Positions 8,193-17,859 of a stretch of DNA of 64,000 nucleotides are shown here, in pieces. Under the pieces are notes generated by a model. It ran no database searches. It saw only the letters and a list, made by a program, of their open reading frames with translations, and was not told the origin of the DNA. The stretch spans positions 496,001 through 560,000 of the forward strand of contig NZ_QRHA01000001.1 in NCBI RefSeq assembly GCF_003367475.1, given 5' to 3'. The position numbers and the translations under genes are program-made. Origin of the DNA: Alteromonas aestuariivivens (GTDB taxonomy: Bacteria; Pseudomonadota; Gammaproteobacteria; Enterobacterales; Alteromonadaceae). Each line of letters starts with the position of its first letter. Position 1 is the first letter of the stretch.

Positions 8193-9454
8193 GTCAATGG
8201 CTGAGCCAGGTCATTGATGAGGCCCGACAGGTCACTGATTACCTGGAACCTGTAAGACAACAGGCCATCGCAAAATTGCAGCAGAACGGCTGGCCGGGGC
8301 GCCGTAACGAGTCCTGGCGTTTTACGCCGCTATCGTCACTGGAAAAGCGCCAGTTTCAGGCACCTTCCGCAGGCAATACACCTGTAAGCAGCGTTGAGAC
8401 CATCACTGGCCTGAATGCCATTGAACTGGTGTTTGTAAACGGCGAACTGGTAACCAATTTAGCTGCGTTGTCGTTGCCTGAGGGGCTGACTATAACCAGC
8501 CTGGCACCGGATAATGCTCTACAGCAGCAAGCCATCGCAGAATTGTTTGGCAGCATTAAGCCCGGGCATCATGTGTTTGGCCTGGTGAACGACGCTCTCT
8601 GTCAGCAGGGCGTGTATGTGGATGTTGCCGCCGGAGCAAAGATTGAACCTGTTATACGTATCATCAATCAGGTTGATGAGGACGCCGATACCCACAACCG
8701 CATTCTGGTGCGGGTGGGTGAGGGTGCATCGGTTAGAGTAATGGAACAGGGAGAAGGCAGCGTAAGCAGCGTTTCTACTCTGTTTGCCGAATACTGCATT
8801 GCCGACAACGCTCATCTGGAACACTACCGTATGGTAATGTTCAGCGACAGCGCGCGACACATCGGTGGCTGCCATTTTAAGCTTCACAATGCATCAAGTC
8901 TCAACAGCACCCTGGTTGGCTACGGCAGCGAATTGAGTCGTCTGGACGTGGATGTGATCCACGCCGGAGAGCATGCCAACGCTAAGCTCAATGCCATTTA
9001 TCTGCTGGCAGAAGGTGAGTTGTTTGATCTGCACACCACGATTGAACATGCCATGCCCAACGGCACCACCGAAGAGAATGCCCGCGGGATAGTGGGTGAT
9101 CGTGCCCGGGCGGTGTTCAATGGCCGCATTCACATTCACCGCGACGCGCAGAAAACCCTGGCCGAACTGAACAACCGAAATTTGCTGTTGTCCCGTCGGG
9201 CTCTGATCAATACCAAGCCTGAGCTGGAAATCTACGCTGACGACGTAAAGTGCGCTCACGGCGCTACTGTTGCCGAAATAGAAGAAAAAGCCCTGTATTA
9301 TCTGATGACTCGAGGCATTTCCCGCAGCAAAGCGCTGGTGATGCTGAATTTCGGATTCATTCAGGAACTGGTCAATCAGATCCCGAACAAAGCCATCAGC
9401 GAATGGCTGTTACCCAAGCTCAGTGAGCGCTTCCTGATGATGGAGGTCAAATGA
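8189..9454 (+). CDS. sufD: Fe-S assembly protein SufD
   Basis: A 421-residue beta-helix paralogue of SufB that completes the SufBC2D scaffold and helps iron entry. The C-terminal signature DDVKCAHGATVAEIEEKALY is present, including the histidine matching E. coli His360. The N-terminal region (WPGRRNESWRFTPL) is typical. It overlaps sufC at the 5' end and sufS at the 3' end (both ATGA), so sufC-sufD-sufS are translationally coupled. Confidence 0.96.
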   Translation: MSQWLSQVIDEARQVTDYLEPVRQQAIAKLQQNGWPGRRNESWRFTPLSSLEKRQFQAPSAGNTPVSSVETITGLNAIELVFVNGELVTNLAALSLPEGLTITSLAPDNALQQQAIAELFGSIKPGHHVFGLVNDALCQQGVYVDVAAGAKIEPVIRIINQVDEDADTHNRILVRVGEGASVRVMEQGEGSVSSVSTLFAEYCIADNAHLEHYRMVMFSDSARHIGGCHFKLHNASSLNSTLVGYGSELSRLDVDVIHAGEHANAKLNAIYLLAEGELFDLHTTIEHAMPNGTTEENARGIVGDRARAVFNGRIHIHRDAQKTLAELNNRNLLLSRRALINTKPELEIYADDVKCAHGATVAEIEEKALYYLMTRGISRSKALVMLNFGFIQELVNQIPNKAISEWLLPKLSERFLMMEVK

Positions 9455-10668
9455 GCCTTGACGTGATGGCGCTGCGGGCGCAGTTTCCAATTCTCAGTCA
9501 GCAGGTTGACGGTAAACCGCTGGTTTATCTGGACAACGCGGCCACCACGCAAAAGCCACAGGTGGTGATCGACGCACTCGTTGATTTTTACACCAACTGC
9601 AATGCCAATGTGCATCGTGGCGCCCATCATCTTTCCGATGAGGCGACCCGTCGCTATGAACTGGCCCGGGACCGGGTGGCGCAATTTATCAACGCCAATC
9701 GCCGCGAAGAGGTCATCTGGACCAGCGGCACCACGGAAAGCATTAATATCGTGGCGAACGGCCTGGTTCAGAAACTGGGCACTGGCGATGAGGTGATGGT
9801 GACCGAGATGGAACACCACGCTAATCTGGTGACCTGGCAGCAGGCCTGCAAACGCAGCGGCGCCCTCCTGAAAGTGGTGCCCATTCACGATAATGGTGAA
9901 CTGGATCTGGCAGCCTTTGACAGCCTGCTGAGCCCGCGTACCCGCCTGGTGGCATTTCCTCACGTTTCCAATGCGTTAGGTACGGTTAACCCCATCAGGC
10001 AACTTACCGCCAAAGCTAAGGCGGTGGGCGCCTGGGTACTGGTTGACGGAGCCCAGGGCATCGCTCATGGTGACGTGGATGTGCAGGAAATTGGTTGCGA
10101 CTTCTACGCGTTTTCCGGCCATAAGATTTTCGCTCCCACCGGCATCGGTGCTTTGTGGGGCAAATTTGCGGTGCTCGATGAGTGGCCGGTATGGCAGACC
10201 GGCGGCGAGATGATTGCCGATGTGGAATATCTTTCATCCACCTGGGGGCAGTTGCCGAACCGCCTTGAAGCTGGCACTCCCCACATTGCCGGTGCTATTG
10301 GCCTTGGTGTGGCGGTGCAGTGGTTTGGTCAGCTCAATAGTGCAGACGTGCAATCCCATGAGCAGGCACTGCTCGCGTCTGCGATGGAGCAGGCGCAATG
10401 TTTCGACGGTATCCGGCTGATCGGCACTGCAGCGAAAAAAGTTGGCGTGATGAGTTTCCTGCTGGAAGGTAGCCATCCTGCCGATGTGGGCTTTATTCTT
10501 GACCGTCAGGGCGTGGCCATCCGCACCGGCGATAATTGTGCCCAACCATTAATGAAACGTTTGGGGATACCCGGCACCGCCCGCGCATCCTTCTCTATCT
10601 ACAATACCTTGGAAGAAGTGGACCGTCTGTTTGACGCCCTTCGCAAAGCCAAAATGATGTTGGCGTAA
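9451..10668 (+). CDS. sufS: Cysteine desulfurase SufS
   Basis: A 405-residue group II PLP cysteine desulfurase that hands persulfide sulfur to SufE. Begins MALRAQFPILSQQVDGKPLVYLDNAATTQKP as in family members; the PLP lysine is in FSGHKIFAPTGIG and the catalytic Cys363 is in AIRTGDNCAQPL (E. coli Cys364). Together with iscS this gives two desulfurases in adjacent transcription units. It is coupled to sufD by ATGA overlap and followed 11 bases later by sufA. Confidence 0.97.
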   Translation: MSLDVMALRAQFPILSQQVDGKPLVYLDNAATTQKPQVVIDALVDFYTNCNANVHRGAHHLSDEATRRYELARDRVAQFINANRREEVIWTSGTTESINIVANGLVQKLGTGDEVMVTEMEHHANLVTWQQACKRSGALLKVVPIHDNGELDLAAFDSLLSPRTRLVAFPHVSNALGTVNPIRQLTAKAKAVGAWVLVDGAQGIAHGDVDVQEIGCDFYAFSGHKIFAPTGIGALWGKFAVLDEWPVWQTGGEMIADVEYLSSTWGQLPNRLEAGTPHIAGAIGLGVAVQWFGQLNSADVQSHEQALLASAMEQAQCFDGIRLIGTAAKKVGVMSFLLEGSHPADVGFILDRQGVAIRTGDNCAQPLMKRLGIPGTARASFSIYNTLEEVDRLFDALRKAKMMLA

Positions 10669-10679
10669 CAGGAGGCATT

Positions 10680-11036
10680 ATGACTGTTGAAACCTTCGTT
10701 CCGAGCACGTCTGTCGTCACCCTTACAGACAGTGCAATTAAGCATTTTGAAAAGAAACTGTCCTCCCAGCCTGGCAAGTGTATTCGCCTCTCCACCAAGC
10801 TCAGCGGCTGTACCGGTTATGCATACGTGCTGGATTTTGCCGATGCGCCACAAGCGGGGGATGAGATCATTGCAGCGAGCCCGACGTTAACGGTCGCGGT
10901 TGCAGAGGATGCTGTTGATCTGCTGCGCAACACCGAGATTGATTACGTGATGGAAGGCGTCAACGGTGTGATCAAATACCACAATCCGAATGTCGTGGAC
11001 GAATGCGGCTGCGGTGAAAGTTTTAACGTCGGCTGA
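10680..11036 (+). CDS. sufA: A-type Fe-S carrier SufA
   Basis: A 118-residue HesB/IscA-family carrier that accepts clusters from the scaffold and passes them to target proteins. The three ligand cysteines are visible: Cys44 in LSGCTGYAY and Cys109/Cys111 in DECGCGESF. AGGAGG-like sequence (ACAGGAGGCATT) precedes the ATG, a strong ribosome-binding site. I call it sufA from context; iscA or erpA cannot be excluded by sequence alone, but its place after sufS argues for SufA. Confidence 0.9.
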   Translation: MTVETFVPSTSVVTLTDSAIKHFEKKLSSQPGKCIRLSTKLSGCTGYAYVLDFADAPQAGDEIIAASPTLTVAVAEDAVDLLRNTEIDYVMEGVNGVIKYHNPNVVDECGCGESFNVG

Positions 11037-11046
11037 AAGTAATCCA

Positions 11047-11580
11047 ATGACTCAGAAAATGGTGGTCACAGAGCGTGACTGTACGGCACGCCGGGTTCCG
11101 GCTGGCAATGTTACAACCATTCCGGAGGGTGAGTTTGTCACTATCACTCAGGATTTGGGCGGCAATTATACGGTTACATGGCGAGGCAATATGTATCGCA
11201 TCGACGGTACTGACGCCGATGCTATTGGCCGCAAGCCCCAGGCGCTGAATTTCACCCCACCACAGGGTGGTGGGATAGATGAGAAGCAGGTTTGGGAGGC
11301 GCTCGAAACCATCTACGACCCGGAGATCCCCATCAATCTGGTTTCATTGGGCCTGATTTACAAAGTCTCTGTTGACCAGCCCTCACACACCGTCAACATC
11401 GATATGACGCTGACAGCTCCTGGCTGCGGCATGGGGCCGGTGCTGGTCGGCGATGTGGAATACCGTGTCGGCATGGTGCCAAACGTGAAAATGGTCCGGG
11501 TTGAACTGGTGTTTGATCCGCCGTGGTCACGGGACAGGATGAGCGAAGAAGCCCAGCTTGAAGCCGGGTTGTTTTTTTAG
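11047..11580 (+). CDS. sufT: Suf-associated Fe-S maturation protein SufT
   Basis: A 177-residue protein with an N-terminal SufT-specific part (about 1-75) and a C-terminal MIP18/DUF59 domain containing ALETIYDPEIPINLVSLGLI and the APGCGMGP cysteine motif. SufT proteins help Fe-S protein maturation and are common in suf operons that lack the isc system. ATG 11047 was chosen; ATG 11059 is possible, and the longer frame back to 10990 only overlaps sufA. The cysteine in the MIP18 domain is a candidate functional residue. Confidence 0.9.
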   Translation: MTQKMVVTERDCTARRVPAGNVTTIPEGEFVTITQDLGGNYTVTWRGNMYRIDGTDADAIGRKPQALNFTPPQGGGIDEKQVWEALETIYDPEIPINLVSLGLIYKVSVDQPSHTVNIDMTLTAPGCGMGPVLVGDVEYRVGMVPNVKMVRVELVFDPPWSRDRMSEEAQLEAGLFF

Positions 11581-11598
11581 TCAAGAAAAGGAATCTCC

Positions 11599-12012
11599 AT
11601 GCAATTGCCGAGCAGTGAAGAAATTGTTGACGATCTGGCGTTTTTTGATGACTGGGAACAGCGCTATCAATACATCATTGATTTGGGCAAAGCCATTCCG
11701 GGTTTAGCCGAAAATGAGCGCACACCTGACCGGCTGGTAAAAGGCTGCCAGAGCAGTGTCTGGCTGGTATCCCGAATTGAAAACGGGTTAGTCAGCTTTG
11801 ATGTGGACAGCGACGCTGTGATTGTCCAAGGGTTATTGGCACTGGTGCTGGCTGCCTATAACAATAAAACCCCAAAGCAGATTCTGGACTTCGACATTGA
11901 AGGCTACTTCCAGGCACTGGATTTGGAACGTCACATTACTCCCACCCGCGGCAATGGTTTGCGCGCCATTGTGGCAAAAATCCAGGAACTGGCACGCCGT
12001 TCGATTAATTGA
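11599..12012 (+). CDS. sufE: Cysteine desulfuration protein SufE
   Basis: A 137-residue sulfur acceptor that takes persulfide from SufS and boosts its activity. The acceptor Cys50 lies in DRLVKGCQSSVWL (E. coli Cys51). Preceded by AAAAGGAATCTCC, a good ribosome-binding site. It is the last gene of the suf operon; no intrinsic terminator is visible before the ndk promoter, so some read-through into ndk is possible. CsdE is the other close family; context favours SufE. Confidence 0.94.
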   Translation: MQLPSSEEIVDDLAFFDDWEQRYQYIIDLGKAIPGLAENERTPDRLVKGCQSSVWLVSRIENGLVSFDVDSDAVIVQGLLALVLAAYNNKTPKQILDFDIEGYFQALDLERHITPTRGNGLRAIVAKIQELARRSIN

Positions 12013-12117
12013 CGGCACAGTCGTGCTCATCCGACCCGTTTTAATAACACTTGCCACGTTTGTATGGCGAAAGATAAAGTGGCGGGCAGCGCAGGTGCAG
12101 GGAAGCTGCCAAATCTC

Positions 12118-12146
12118 TGGTCAAGCAGTGAAGAATTGCCTATAAT
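12118..12146 (+). promoter_or_regulatory. Promoter of ndk
   Basis: TGGTCA (12118-12123) and a perfect TATAAT (12141-12146) with 17-base spacing lie about 40 bases before the ndk start; the predicted transcript starts near 12153. Confidence 0.7.
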
Positions 12147-12189
12147 TCGCGGCCAAAAATTTTCACACTATCTAAATGGAGACAGAAAA

Positions 12190-12621
12190 ATGGCTCTTGA
12201 GCGTACTTTTTCTATTATCAAGCCTGATGCCGTAGCTAAGAACGTTATCGGTGCAATTTACAACCGTTTTGAATCTGCTGGCCTGCGCATCGTTGCATCC
12301 AAAATGCTGCACATGAGCAAAGAACAGGCTGAAGGATTCTACGCTGAACACAAAGAGCGTCCTTTTTTCGGTGCTTTGGTTGATTTCATGACTTCCGGTC
12401 CGGTTATGGTTCAGGTGCTGGAAGGCGAAAACGCAGTAGTGAAAAACCGTGAAATCATGGGTGCTACCAACCCTGCAGAAGCGGCTGCAGGCACATTGCG
12501 TGCTGACTACGCGGTTTCCATCGACGAGAACGCGGTTCACGGCTCTGATGCGCCAGAATCTGCTGCCCGCGAAATCGCTTACTTCTTCTCTGAAGAAGAA
12601 ATCTGCCCGCGTACACGCTAA
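12190..12621 (+). CDS. ndk: Nucleoside diphosphate kinase
   Basis: A 143-residue enzyme that transfers the terminal phosphate of ATP to nucleoside diphosphates through a phosphohistidine, balancing NTP pools. Typical start [18 protein letters not shown]; the active-site histidine is in [13 protein letters not shown] near the C-terminus. ATG 12190 is preceded by GGAGAC; the open frame continues to 12064 but crosses the promoter, so the longer product is not real. Codon use is strongly biased as in highly expressed genes. Monocistronic: own promoter and terminator. Confidence 0.97.
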   Translation: MALERTFSIIKPDAVAKNVIGAIYNRFESAGLRIVASKMLHMSKEQAEGFYAEHKERPFFGALVDFMTSGPVMVQVLEGENAVVKNREIMGATNPAEAAAGTLRADYAVSIDENAVHGSDAPESAAREIAYFFSEEEICPRTR

Positions 12622-12640
12622 GTCGCACAGGTTCGAAAAG

Positions 12641-12665
12641 AAGGAGCGACAACGCTCCTTTTTTT
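12641..12665 (+). terminator. Intrinsic terminator of ndk
   Basis: AAGGAGCG (12641-12648) pairs with CGCTCCTT (12653-12660) around ACAA, followed by seven T residues. Confidence 0.93.
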
Positions 12666-12736
12666 GTACCTGCTGACGGGCCCCGTGATGTCTTTTTTTG
12701 GGATTTTCGCGTAAACCCAGAGTAGAGGTGGCCGGT

Positions 12737-12764
12737 TTGTCAGACCAGTGCGCTGTGCTATAAT
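12737..12764 (+). promoter_or_regulatory. Promoter of the rlmN cluster
   Basis: TTGTCA (12737-12742) and TATAAT (12759-12764), 16 bases apart, with a TGc extension before the -10. This is a strong sigma-70 promoter about 180 bases before rlmN, leaving a long leader. Confidence 0.75.
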
Positions 12765-12800
12765 CCGCTGCTGATTTTTTGTCTTGTCAGTAAGCACGCA

Positions 12801-12874
12801 TCAGCGGTACTTTTTCGCTGACGAAGGTCAGTCAGTTAACGATTGAAAAACACAGTCCAAACCCCGGGGTTTGG
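12801..12874 (+). other. Hairpins in the rlmN leader
   Basis: The 326-base gap between ndk and rlmN holds the ndk terminator, the rlmN promoter and two strong inverted repeats in the leader. The first is TCAGCG 12801-12806 with CGCTGA 12816-12821. The second is a perfect 18-base palindrome CCAAACCCCGGGGTTTGG at 12857-12874, followed by an AT-rich stretch with TTTTT. The second could act as a weak attenuator or as a protein operator. Confidence 0.55.
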
Positions 12875-12947
12875 CGCATTATTTTTGCTGTAGGTCCTGC
12901 CGGTGACTTACCAGCAGCCGAACAGCAGTCAACAAGGCCAAAGGTAT

Positions 12948-14066
12948 ATGACCAAAACTAATCTGTTAAATCTTAATCGCGAAGGCTTGCGTGAGTTCTT
13001 TAAGGACATTGGCGAGAAACCTTTTCGTGCAGATCAGGTTATGAAATGGATTTATCAGCATGGGGTCAGTGACTTTGCCGAGATGACAAACATCAACAAG
13101 GATTTGCGCAACAAGCTTATTGAGTGTTGTGAAATCAGGGCCCCGGAAATTGCCTATTACCAGGAAGCCAGTGACGGTACCATCAAGTTTGCCCTGGCCC
13201 TGGAAGGCGGCCAGGAAGTGGAGTCCGTGTGGATCCCGGAAACTGAACGCGCTACTCTGTGTGTGTCTTCCCAGGTGGGCTGTGCACTCGAATGCACTTT
13301 TTGTTCTACTGCCCAGCAAGGTTTCAACCGCAACCTCAGTGTCAGTGAAATCATAGGTCAGGTGTGGCGGGTGGCAACTTTTCTGGGCCTGTCCAAGGAT
13401 TCTTCCAAGCGACCTATCACCAATGTCGTGATGATGGGGATGGGAGAGCCATTGCTGAACCTGAAAAATGTCGTTCCTGCTATGGACATCATGCTCGACG
13501 ATTTCGGATTTGGCCTCTCAAAGCGCCGGGTTACCCTGAGTACTTCCGGTGTCGTGCCTGCGCTTGATATGCTGGGTGATCAGATTGATGTGGCACTGGC
13601 CATCTCACTGCATGCACCTAACGATGAACTGCGTGATGAGATTGTACCTATTAACAAAAAGTACAACATCGAGACTTTCCTCGCCGGGGTGCGACGCTAT
13701 CTGGCCAAATCCCGCGCTAACCAGGGTAAGGTAACGGTGGAATATGTCATGTTGTCACACATCAATGACAGTACCGATCAGGCTCATGAACTGGCAAAAG
13801 TCCTTAAGGATACGCCTTGTAAAATAAACCTTATTCCGTTTAACCCCTATCCAGGGTCACCCTATACGTGCTCCAGCAATTCACGTATTGACCGGTTTGC
13901 CAAGGTTCTGATGGAATATGGTTTTACCGTAGTGGTTCGCAAAACCCGCGGTGACGATATCGACGCGGCATGCGGTCAGTTGGTGGGCGATGTTGTTGAC
14001 AGAACCAAACGACTGTTGAAAAAACAGATGAAGGGTGAAGCAATATCGGTAAAAATGGCACAATAA
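12948..14066 (+). CDS. rlmN: 23S rRNA/tRNA A2503/A37 C2-methyltransferase RlmN
   Basis: A 372-residue radical SAM enzyme that methylates C2 of A2503 in 23S rRNA and A37 in some tRNAs. The cluster motif is [17 protein letters not shown] (CxxxCxxC); the SAM-binding GMGEPLLN and the C-terminal cysteine in DIDAACGQL, needed for the methyl transfer cycle, are present. ATG 12948 follows AAAGG closely. GTG 12903 upstream would add 15 residues and has its own AGG; E. coli RlmN has an N-terminal extension of similar length, so the start is uncertain. First gene of a run continuing to ispG. Confidence 0.95.
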   Translation: MTKTNLLNLNREGLREFFKDIGEKPFRADQVMKWIYQHGVSDFAEMTNINKDLRNKLIECCEIRAPEIAYYQEASDGTIKFALALEGGQEVESVWIPETERATLCVSSQVGCALECTFCSTAQQGFNRNLSVSEIIGQVWRVATFLGLSKDSSKRPITNVVMMGMGEPLLNLKNVVPAMDIMLDDFGFGLSKRRVTLSTSGVVPALDMLGDQIDVALAISLHAPNDELRDEIVPINKKYNIETFLAGVRRYLAKSRANQGKVTVEYVMLSHINDSTDQAHELAKVLKDTPCKINLIPFNPYPGSPYTCSSNSRIDRFAKVLMEYGFTVVVRKTRGDDIDAACGQLVGDVVDRTKRLLKKQMKGEAISVKMAQ

Positions 14067-14095
14067 CTAAATGACGACCAAGAGGTAAGAGTCTC

Positions 14096-15646
14096 ATGCG
14101 ATTAGGCATTATTGCTTGTGCTTTATTGATAGCAGGGTGCGTTAGCCAGCCACAGCCAGGCAGCTTTTCCAGCGATGGTTTTGATCAGCAGGAAGCTGCC
14201 AGGACCCGAATCTCTCTGGGGCTGACCTACCTTAAAAATGGTAACTATACTCAGGCTAAGGTAAATCTTGATAAAGCACTTGAGTTTGCCCCGCGTATGG
14301 CCGACTCTCATTATTCTCTGGCCTACTATTATCAGTTGGTAGGCGAGCACGTAAGGGCGGAAGAAGCGTACCAGAATGCACTAAAGCTGGAACCTTCCAA
14401 TCCGGATATCGCCAACAGCTATGGCGCATTTCTGTGCCAGCAGGGGCGCTATTCCGATGCCAAGAACTATTTCCTCAAAGCAGTCAATAACCAGCAGTAC
14501 GCCAACTCGGCGGAAACCTATGAGAACATGGCATTGTGTGCCCAGGGCCAGGGGCAGTTGGATGATGCCATTGAATATTTTAAAAGTGCGCTTAACCACC
14601 AGCCAATGCGCGCCAAAAGCCTGTATTTGCTGACAGATCTATACGCCACCACTGAACAGTGGGAACTGGCAGCACAGACCCTGAAGCGTTATGAAAGGGC
14701 AGGAAGGGTATCTCCGGACAGCCTGAGGCTGGCAATTTTGATTGCGCAGGGGCAGGGGAACTGGGAGATGGCCCGTAATTATGGGCAAATGCTGACGACG
14801 ATGTATCCAACCAGCGTTCAGGCGGCTGCCTATCGGGAAGCACTGAGTACACAGCCTGAACCCAAAGCGGTGAGAAAATCCAAGTCGGCTGTGGTTACCC
14901 AGGTGCCCAGCCGGCAGGTAAGCCAGCAGGCGAGCCAGCTGGCAAGTGAGGCTGCAACTCTGGTTAAACCGGCAGCAGAATCAGCTGCAGATGAAGCGTT
15001 AATTCTGGCCGGGCAGGAACCGGCTGAACCCGAGGCAGCGCCCGAGGCCTTAACACCGGCCAGTGGCACGGGTGAGGTATCAGAATCGGTTCAGTCTGAA
15101 CAGCCTGGAGCGTCAGTGGAGCCAGAACCGTTTACAGAACTGGCGCAGGCCAATCCGGAATTGGATAGCCAGGCCGCCGAGCCAGCAGTCGATTCTGGCA
15201 TTGCGGGTGAAGCTGAGGGGGAAGCGTTAACTGAAGTGAACTCTGCTACCGATGATGCAGTCGAAGCAACGACGTCAGATGCACAATCAGTGTCTGTCCT
15301 GCCCGCAAGTGAGGATCCAGAGCAGGCAGAGTTAACGACTGCAGAAGACGCCGAGCCCCAACCTGAAGAAGCGGCGGAACTGGTTGTAGACACTGCAGAT
15401 TTGCCAGTGCCTGCTGAGGCCAATGAGGAAGAGCGGGAAGCAGTATTGCCGGATATGAATCGCCCGCAGATTGCTGAGCGCCCCCGGTTCCATATTGTCC
15501 AGCTTAAAGAAAATCTGTACCGTATTTCAGTAAAGTACAACGTGAAAATATCTACCCTCCAGCAGTGGAACGAACTGAAAGACCCCAGCGATATCGAAGT
15601 GGGGATGAAGTTATGGTTGGTACCGCAAGAACAACAGAATAATTAG
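14096..15646 (+). CDS. pilW: PilW/PilF-type TPR pilotin lipoprotein with C-terminal LysM domain
   Basis: 516 residues, about twice the usual PilF/PilW length (about 250). A lipoprotein signal ends in the lipobox LIAGC (Cys15). TPR repeats fill about residues 35-245 (for example YLKNGNYTQAKVNLDKAL and AYQNALKLEPSNPDIANSY), matching the pilotin that places the PilQ secretin of type IV pili. Then comes a low-complexity Glu/Ala/Pro-rich linker (about 250-460) and a LysM domain at about 464-510 (NLYRISVKYNVKISTLQQWN), which should bind peptidoglycan. The position between rlmN and rodZ is the classical pilF place. The LysM fusion is the odd part. Confidence 0.88.
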   Translation: MRLGIIACALLIAGCVSQPQPGSFSSDGFDQQEAARTRISLGLTYLKNGNYTQAKVNLDKALEFAPRMADSHYSLAYYYQLVGEHVRAEEAYQNALKLEPSNPDIANSYGAFLCQQGRYSDAKNYFLKAVNNQQYANSAETYENMALCAQGQGQLDDAIEYFKSALNHQPMRAKSLYLLTDLYATTEQWELAAQTLKRYERAGRVSPDSLRLAILIAQGQGNWEMARNYGQMLTTMYPTSVQAAAYREALSTQPEPKAVRKSKSAVVTQVPSRQVSQQASQLASEAATLVKPAAESAADEALILAGQEPAEPEAAPEALTPASGTGEVSESVQSEQPGASVEPEPFTELAQANPELDSQAAEPAVDSGIAGEAEGEALTEVNSATDDAVEATTSDAQSVSVLPASEDPEQAELTTAEDAEPQPEEAAELVVDTADLPVPAEANEEEREAVLPDMNRPQIAERPRFHIVQLKENLYRISVKYNVKISTLQQWNELKDPSDIEVGMKLWLVPQEQQNN

Positions 15647-15655
15647 GTAATCGAC

Positions 15656-16648
15656 ATGGAATTTGAAGACAAACAGACAGATGAAGCGGAAAGCCCGCCG
15701 CCACCCAGCCCGGGTACGCGGCTCAGAGTTGCCCGAGAGCAGCGTGGTATAAGCCAGCAGGCTGTGGCTGAAAAGTTATTTTTAAAAGTAAGCCAGATAG
15801 CTGACATTGAGGCAGACAGGCTCGATGAAAGAACCAGCGTAACCTTTACCAAAGGTTACATTCGCCTGTATGCCAAATTGTTAGGGCTTGATGACAAGCT
15901 GTTGCTGGACGAATTTGAAACCCTGCACAATGCGCCCAAGTCTCCGGCAAAGCTGCAGAGCTTTTCCAAGCGGGTTGCCAAGCAGGCCCATGATGACCGA
16001 TGGATGATGGTCACCTACGGGATCCTGTTTTTATTGGTCGCCGGGGTGGTACTCTGGTGGTATCAGCAGTCCCGGGACGATGGATTGAGTCAACCCCGGG
16101 AAACCAGCCTTGTCACTCCAAATCCATCGGCTTCCGTCCCGGTTGAACCTGAAGTTCAGCAGACGTTGCCTCAAAGCGGTTCCGATCCGGCGTTGAACCC
16201 GGAGTTTGAAGATACATTGGTTGAAGAGCCGCCTGTGGCCGAATTGAGTCAGGCTGCGCAAACGTCATCACCAGTGTCGGGTTTTGAGGATGAGCCAGTT
16301 GTGGAGGAAAATTCGTCGATAGCGCCCGGGCAAAATGAAGTGGCACAAACGGACGCTCCTACGCAGGCCAGTAATACGCAAGTACAGAGCGCTGATTTAC
16401 CCAATGTTGAGGTGACATTTACTTTTGGCGCAGATTGCTGGGTAAATATTGAGGACGCGAACGGAGAGCCTATTGCCTATGGTGTTAAACAGGCCGGAAG
16501 AATAATGACGGTTCGAGGGGTGCCTCCGTTTGATGTGACGCTTGGTGCACCTAATGATGTTGCCATTGTTTACGATGGCGAGCCCGTCGATATATCCTCG
16601 TTTCAGAAAGGTCGCACAGCGCGATTCAGCTTGCCCATTCAGGAATAG
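15656..16648 (+). CDS. rodZ: Cytoskeletal/cell-shape protein RodZ
   Basis: A 330-residue bitopic inner-membrane protein that links MreB to the elongation machinery. Residues 20-85 form an Xre-type helix-turn-helix ([20 protein letters not shown]); one transmembrane helix is at about 116-136; the periplasmic part begins with a Pro/Glu/Gln-rich linker and ends in a DUF4115 beta domain (about 248-325). Basic residues before the helix (SFSKRVAKQ) fit inside orientation. Located between pilW and ispG, as in many gammaproteobacteria. Confidence 0.93.
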   Translation: MEFEDKQTDEAESPPPPSPGTRLRVAREQRGISQQAVAEKLFLKVSQIADIEADRLDERTSVTFTKGYIRLYAKLLGLDDKLLLDEFETLHNAPKSPAKLQSFSKRVAKQAHDDRWMMVTYGILFLLVAGVVLWWYQQSRDDGLSQPRETSLVTPNPSASVPVEPEVQQTLPQSGSDPALNPEFEDTLVEEPPVAELSQAAQTSSPVSGFEDEPVVEENSSIAPGQNEVAQTDAPTQASNTQVQSADLPNVEVTFTFGADCWVNIEDANGEPIAYGVKQAGRIMTVRGVPPFDVTLGAPNDVAIVYDGEPVDISSFQKGRTARFSLPIQE

Positions 16649-16650
16649 AC

Positions 16651-17769
16651 ATGTTTGCAGAAAGTCCGATAAAACGACGTAAATCCAGCCGGATTTACGT
16701 GGGTAAGGTTGCGATTGGAGACGGTGCTCCGATTGCAGTCCAGTCCATGACTAACACGCCAACCACTGATGTTGCCGCCACGGTTGAACAGATCCGCCGT
16801 ATCGTTGCTGTGGGTGGTGAAATTGTGCGGGTATCCGTACCCACTATGGACGCCGCCGAGGCCTTCAAAGCCATTCGCGAGCAGGTTGACGTACCTTTGA
16901 TAGCCGACATTCATTTCGATTACCGCATCGCGCTTAAAGTGGCTGAATATGGCGTTGATTGCCTGCGTATTAACCCGGGTAATATCGGCAACATGGAACG
17001 TATCCGCGCAGTAGTTGATTGTGCAAAGGACAAAGGCCTGCCTATTCGCATTGGTGTGAATGGCGGTTCGCTGGAGCGTGATCTGCAGGAAAAATATGGT
17101 GAGCCGACTCCGGAGGCACTGGTTGAGTCGGCCATGCGCCATGTGGACATTCTCGACAAGCTGAATTTTGATCAGTTCAAGGTCAGCGTAAAAGCCTCTG
17201 ACGTATTTTTAGCCGTAGGTGCCTATCGTTTGCTGGCCGACAAAATAGATCAGCCGTTGCATCTGGGTATCACCGAAGCCGGTGGTCAGCGTGCGGGAGC
17301 GGTAAAGAGCGCCATCGGTCTGGGCATGCTGTTGTCAGAAGGAATTGGAGATACCTTACGGGTTTCCCTGGCTGCCGACCCGGTGGAAGAAATTAAGGTG
17401 GGTTTCGATATTCTCAAATCCCTGCGTATTCGCTCCCGAGGCATCAATTTCATCGCCTGCCCGAGTTGTTCGCGTCAGGAATTTGATGTAATCGCAACAG
17501 TCAATGCCCTGGAGCAGCGTTTGGAAGACGTACTCACACCAATGGACGTTTCGATTATTGGTTGTGTGGTCAATGGCCCGGGTGAGGCGGAAGTATCTGA
17601 TTTGGGCCTCACCGGTGCGCGCAATATGAGTGGTTATTATCTGGATGGCAAACGTCAGAAAGAACGTCTTGCCAACGACGACCTGGTTGAACAACTGGAA
17701 AAACGCATCCGGGCCAAAGCCGGTTTGCTCGAGCAGTCGAGGCAAATCCCGGTAACCGTGAAAGACTGA
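16651..17769 (+). CDS. ispG: 4-hydroxy-3-methylbut-2-enyl-diphosphate synthase IspG (GcpE)
   Basis: A 372-residue [4Fe-4S] enzyme of the MEP isoprenoid pathway that converts ME-cPP to HMBPP. The TIM-barrel part begins [13 protein letters not shown]; cluster cysteines are seen in [13 protein letters not shown] and [14 protein letters not shown]. It starts only two bases after the rodZ stop, so translation is probably coupled. It depends on Fe-S assembly, encoded upstream in this window. Confidence 0.97.
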   Translation: MFAESPIKRRKSSRIYVGKVAIGDGAPIAVQSMTNTPTTDVAATVEQIRRIVAVGGEIVRVSVPTMDAAEAFKAIREQVDVPLIADIHFDYRIALKVAEYGVDCLRINPGNIGNMERIRAVVDCAKDKGLPIRIGVNGGSLERDLQEKYGEPTPEALVESAMRHVDILDKLNFDQFKVSVKASDVFLAVGAYRLLADKIDQPLHLGITEAGGQRAGAVKSAIGLGMLLSEGIGDTLRVSLAADPVEEIKVGFDILKSLRIRSRGINFIACPSCSRQEFDVIATVNALEQRLEDVLTPMDVSIIGCVVNGPGEAEVSDLGLTGARNMSGYYLDGKRQKERLANDDLVEQLEKRIRAKAGLLEQSRQIPVTVKD

Positions 17770-17770
17770 A

Positions 17771-17802
17771 AACAATGCCGGGCTGCCCGGCATTGTTGTT
17801 TA
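17771..17802 (+). terminator. Long hairpin after ispG
   Basis: AACAATGCCGGG (17771-17782) and CCCGGCATTGTT (17786-17797) form a 12-pair stem with a 3-base loop. The following tract (GTTTATT) is a poor U run, so termination may be partial. The -35 of the hisS promoter lies in its right arm. Confidence 0.6.
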
Positions 17803-17821
17803 TTCGCAAAGCCCCTATAAT
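17793..17821 (+). promoter_or_regulatory. Promoter of hisS
   Basis: TTGTTG (17793-17798) and perfect TATAAT (17816-17821) with 17-base spacing, about 32 bases before the GTG start. Confidence 0.65.
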
Positions 17822-17859
17822 GCCGGGCTTTTATTCTATTTGCAGCATGAGAAATTCAG

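Noticed and set aside
14054..14069. TGGCAC near the rlmN stop as a second sigma-54 promoter
   Set aside because: The -12 GC element is missing at the required spacing.
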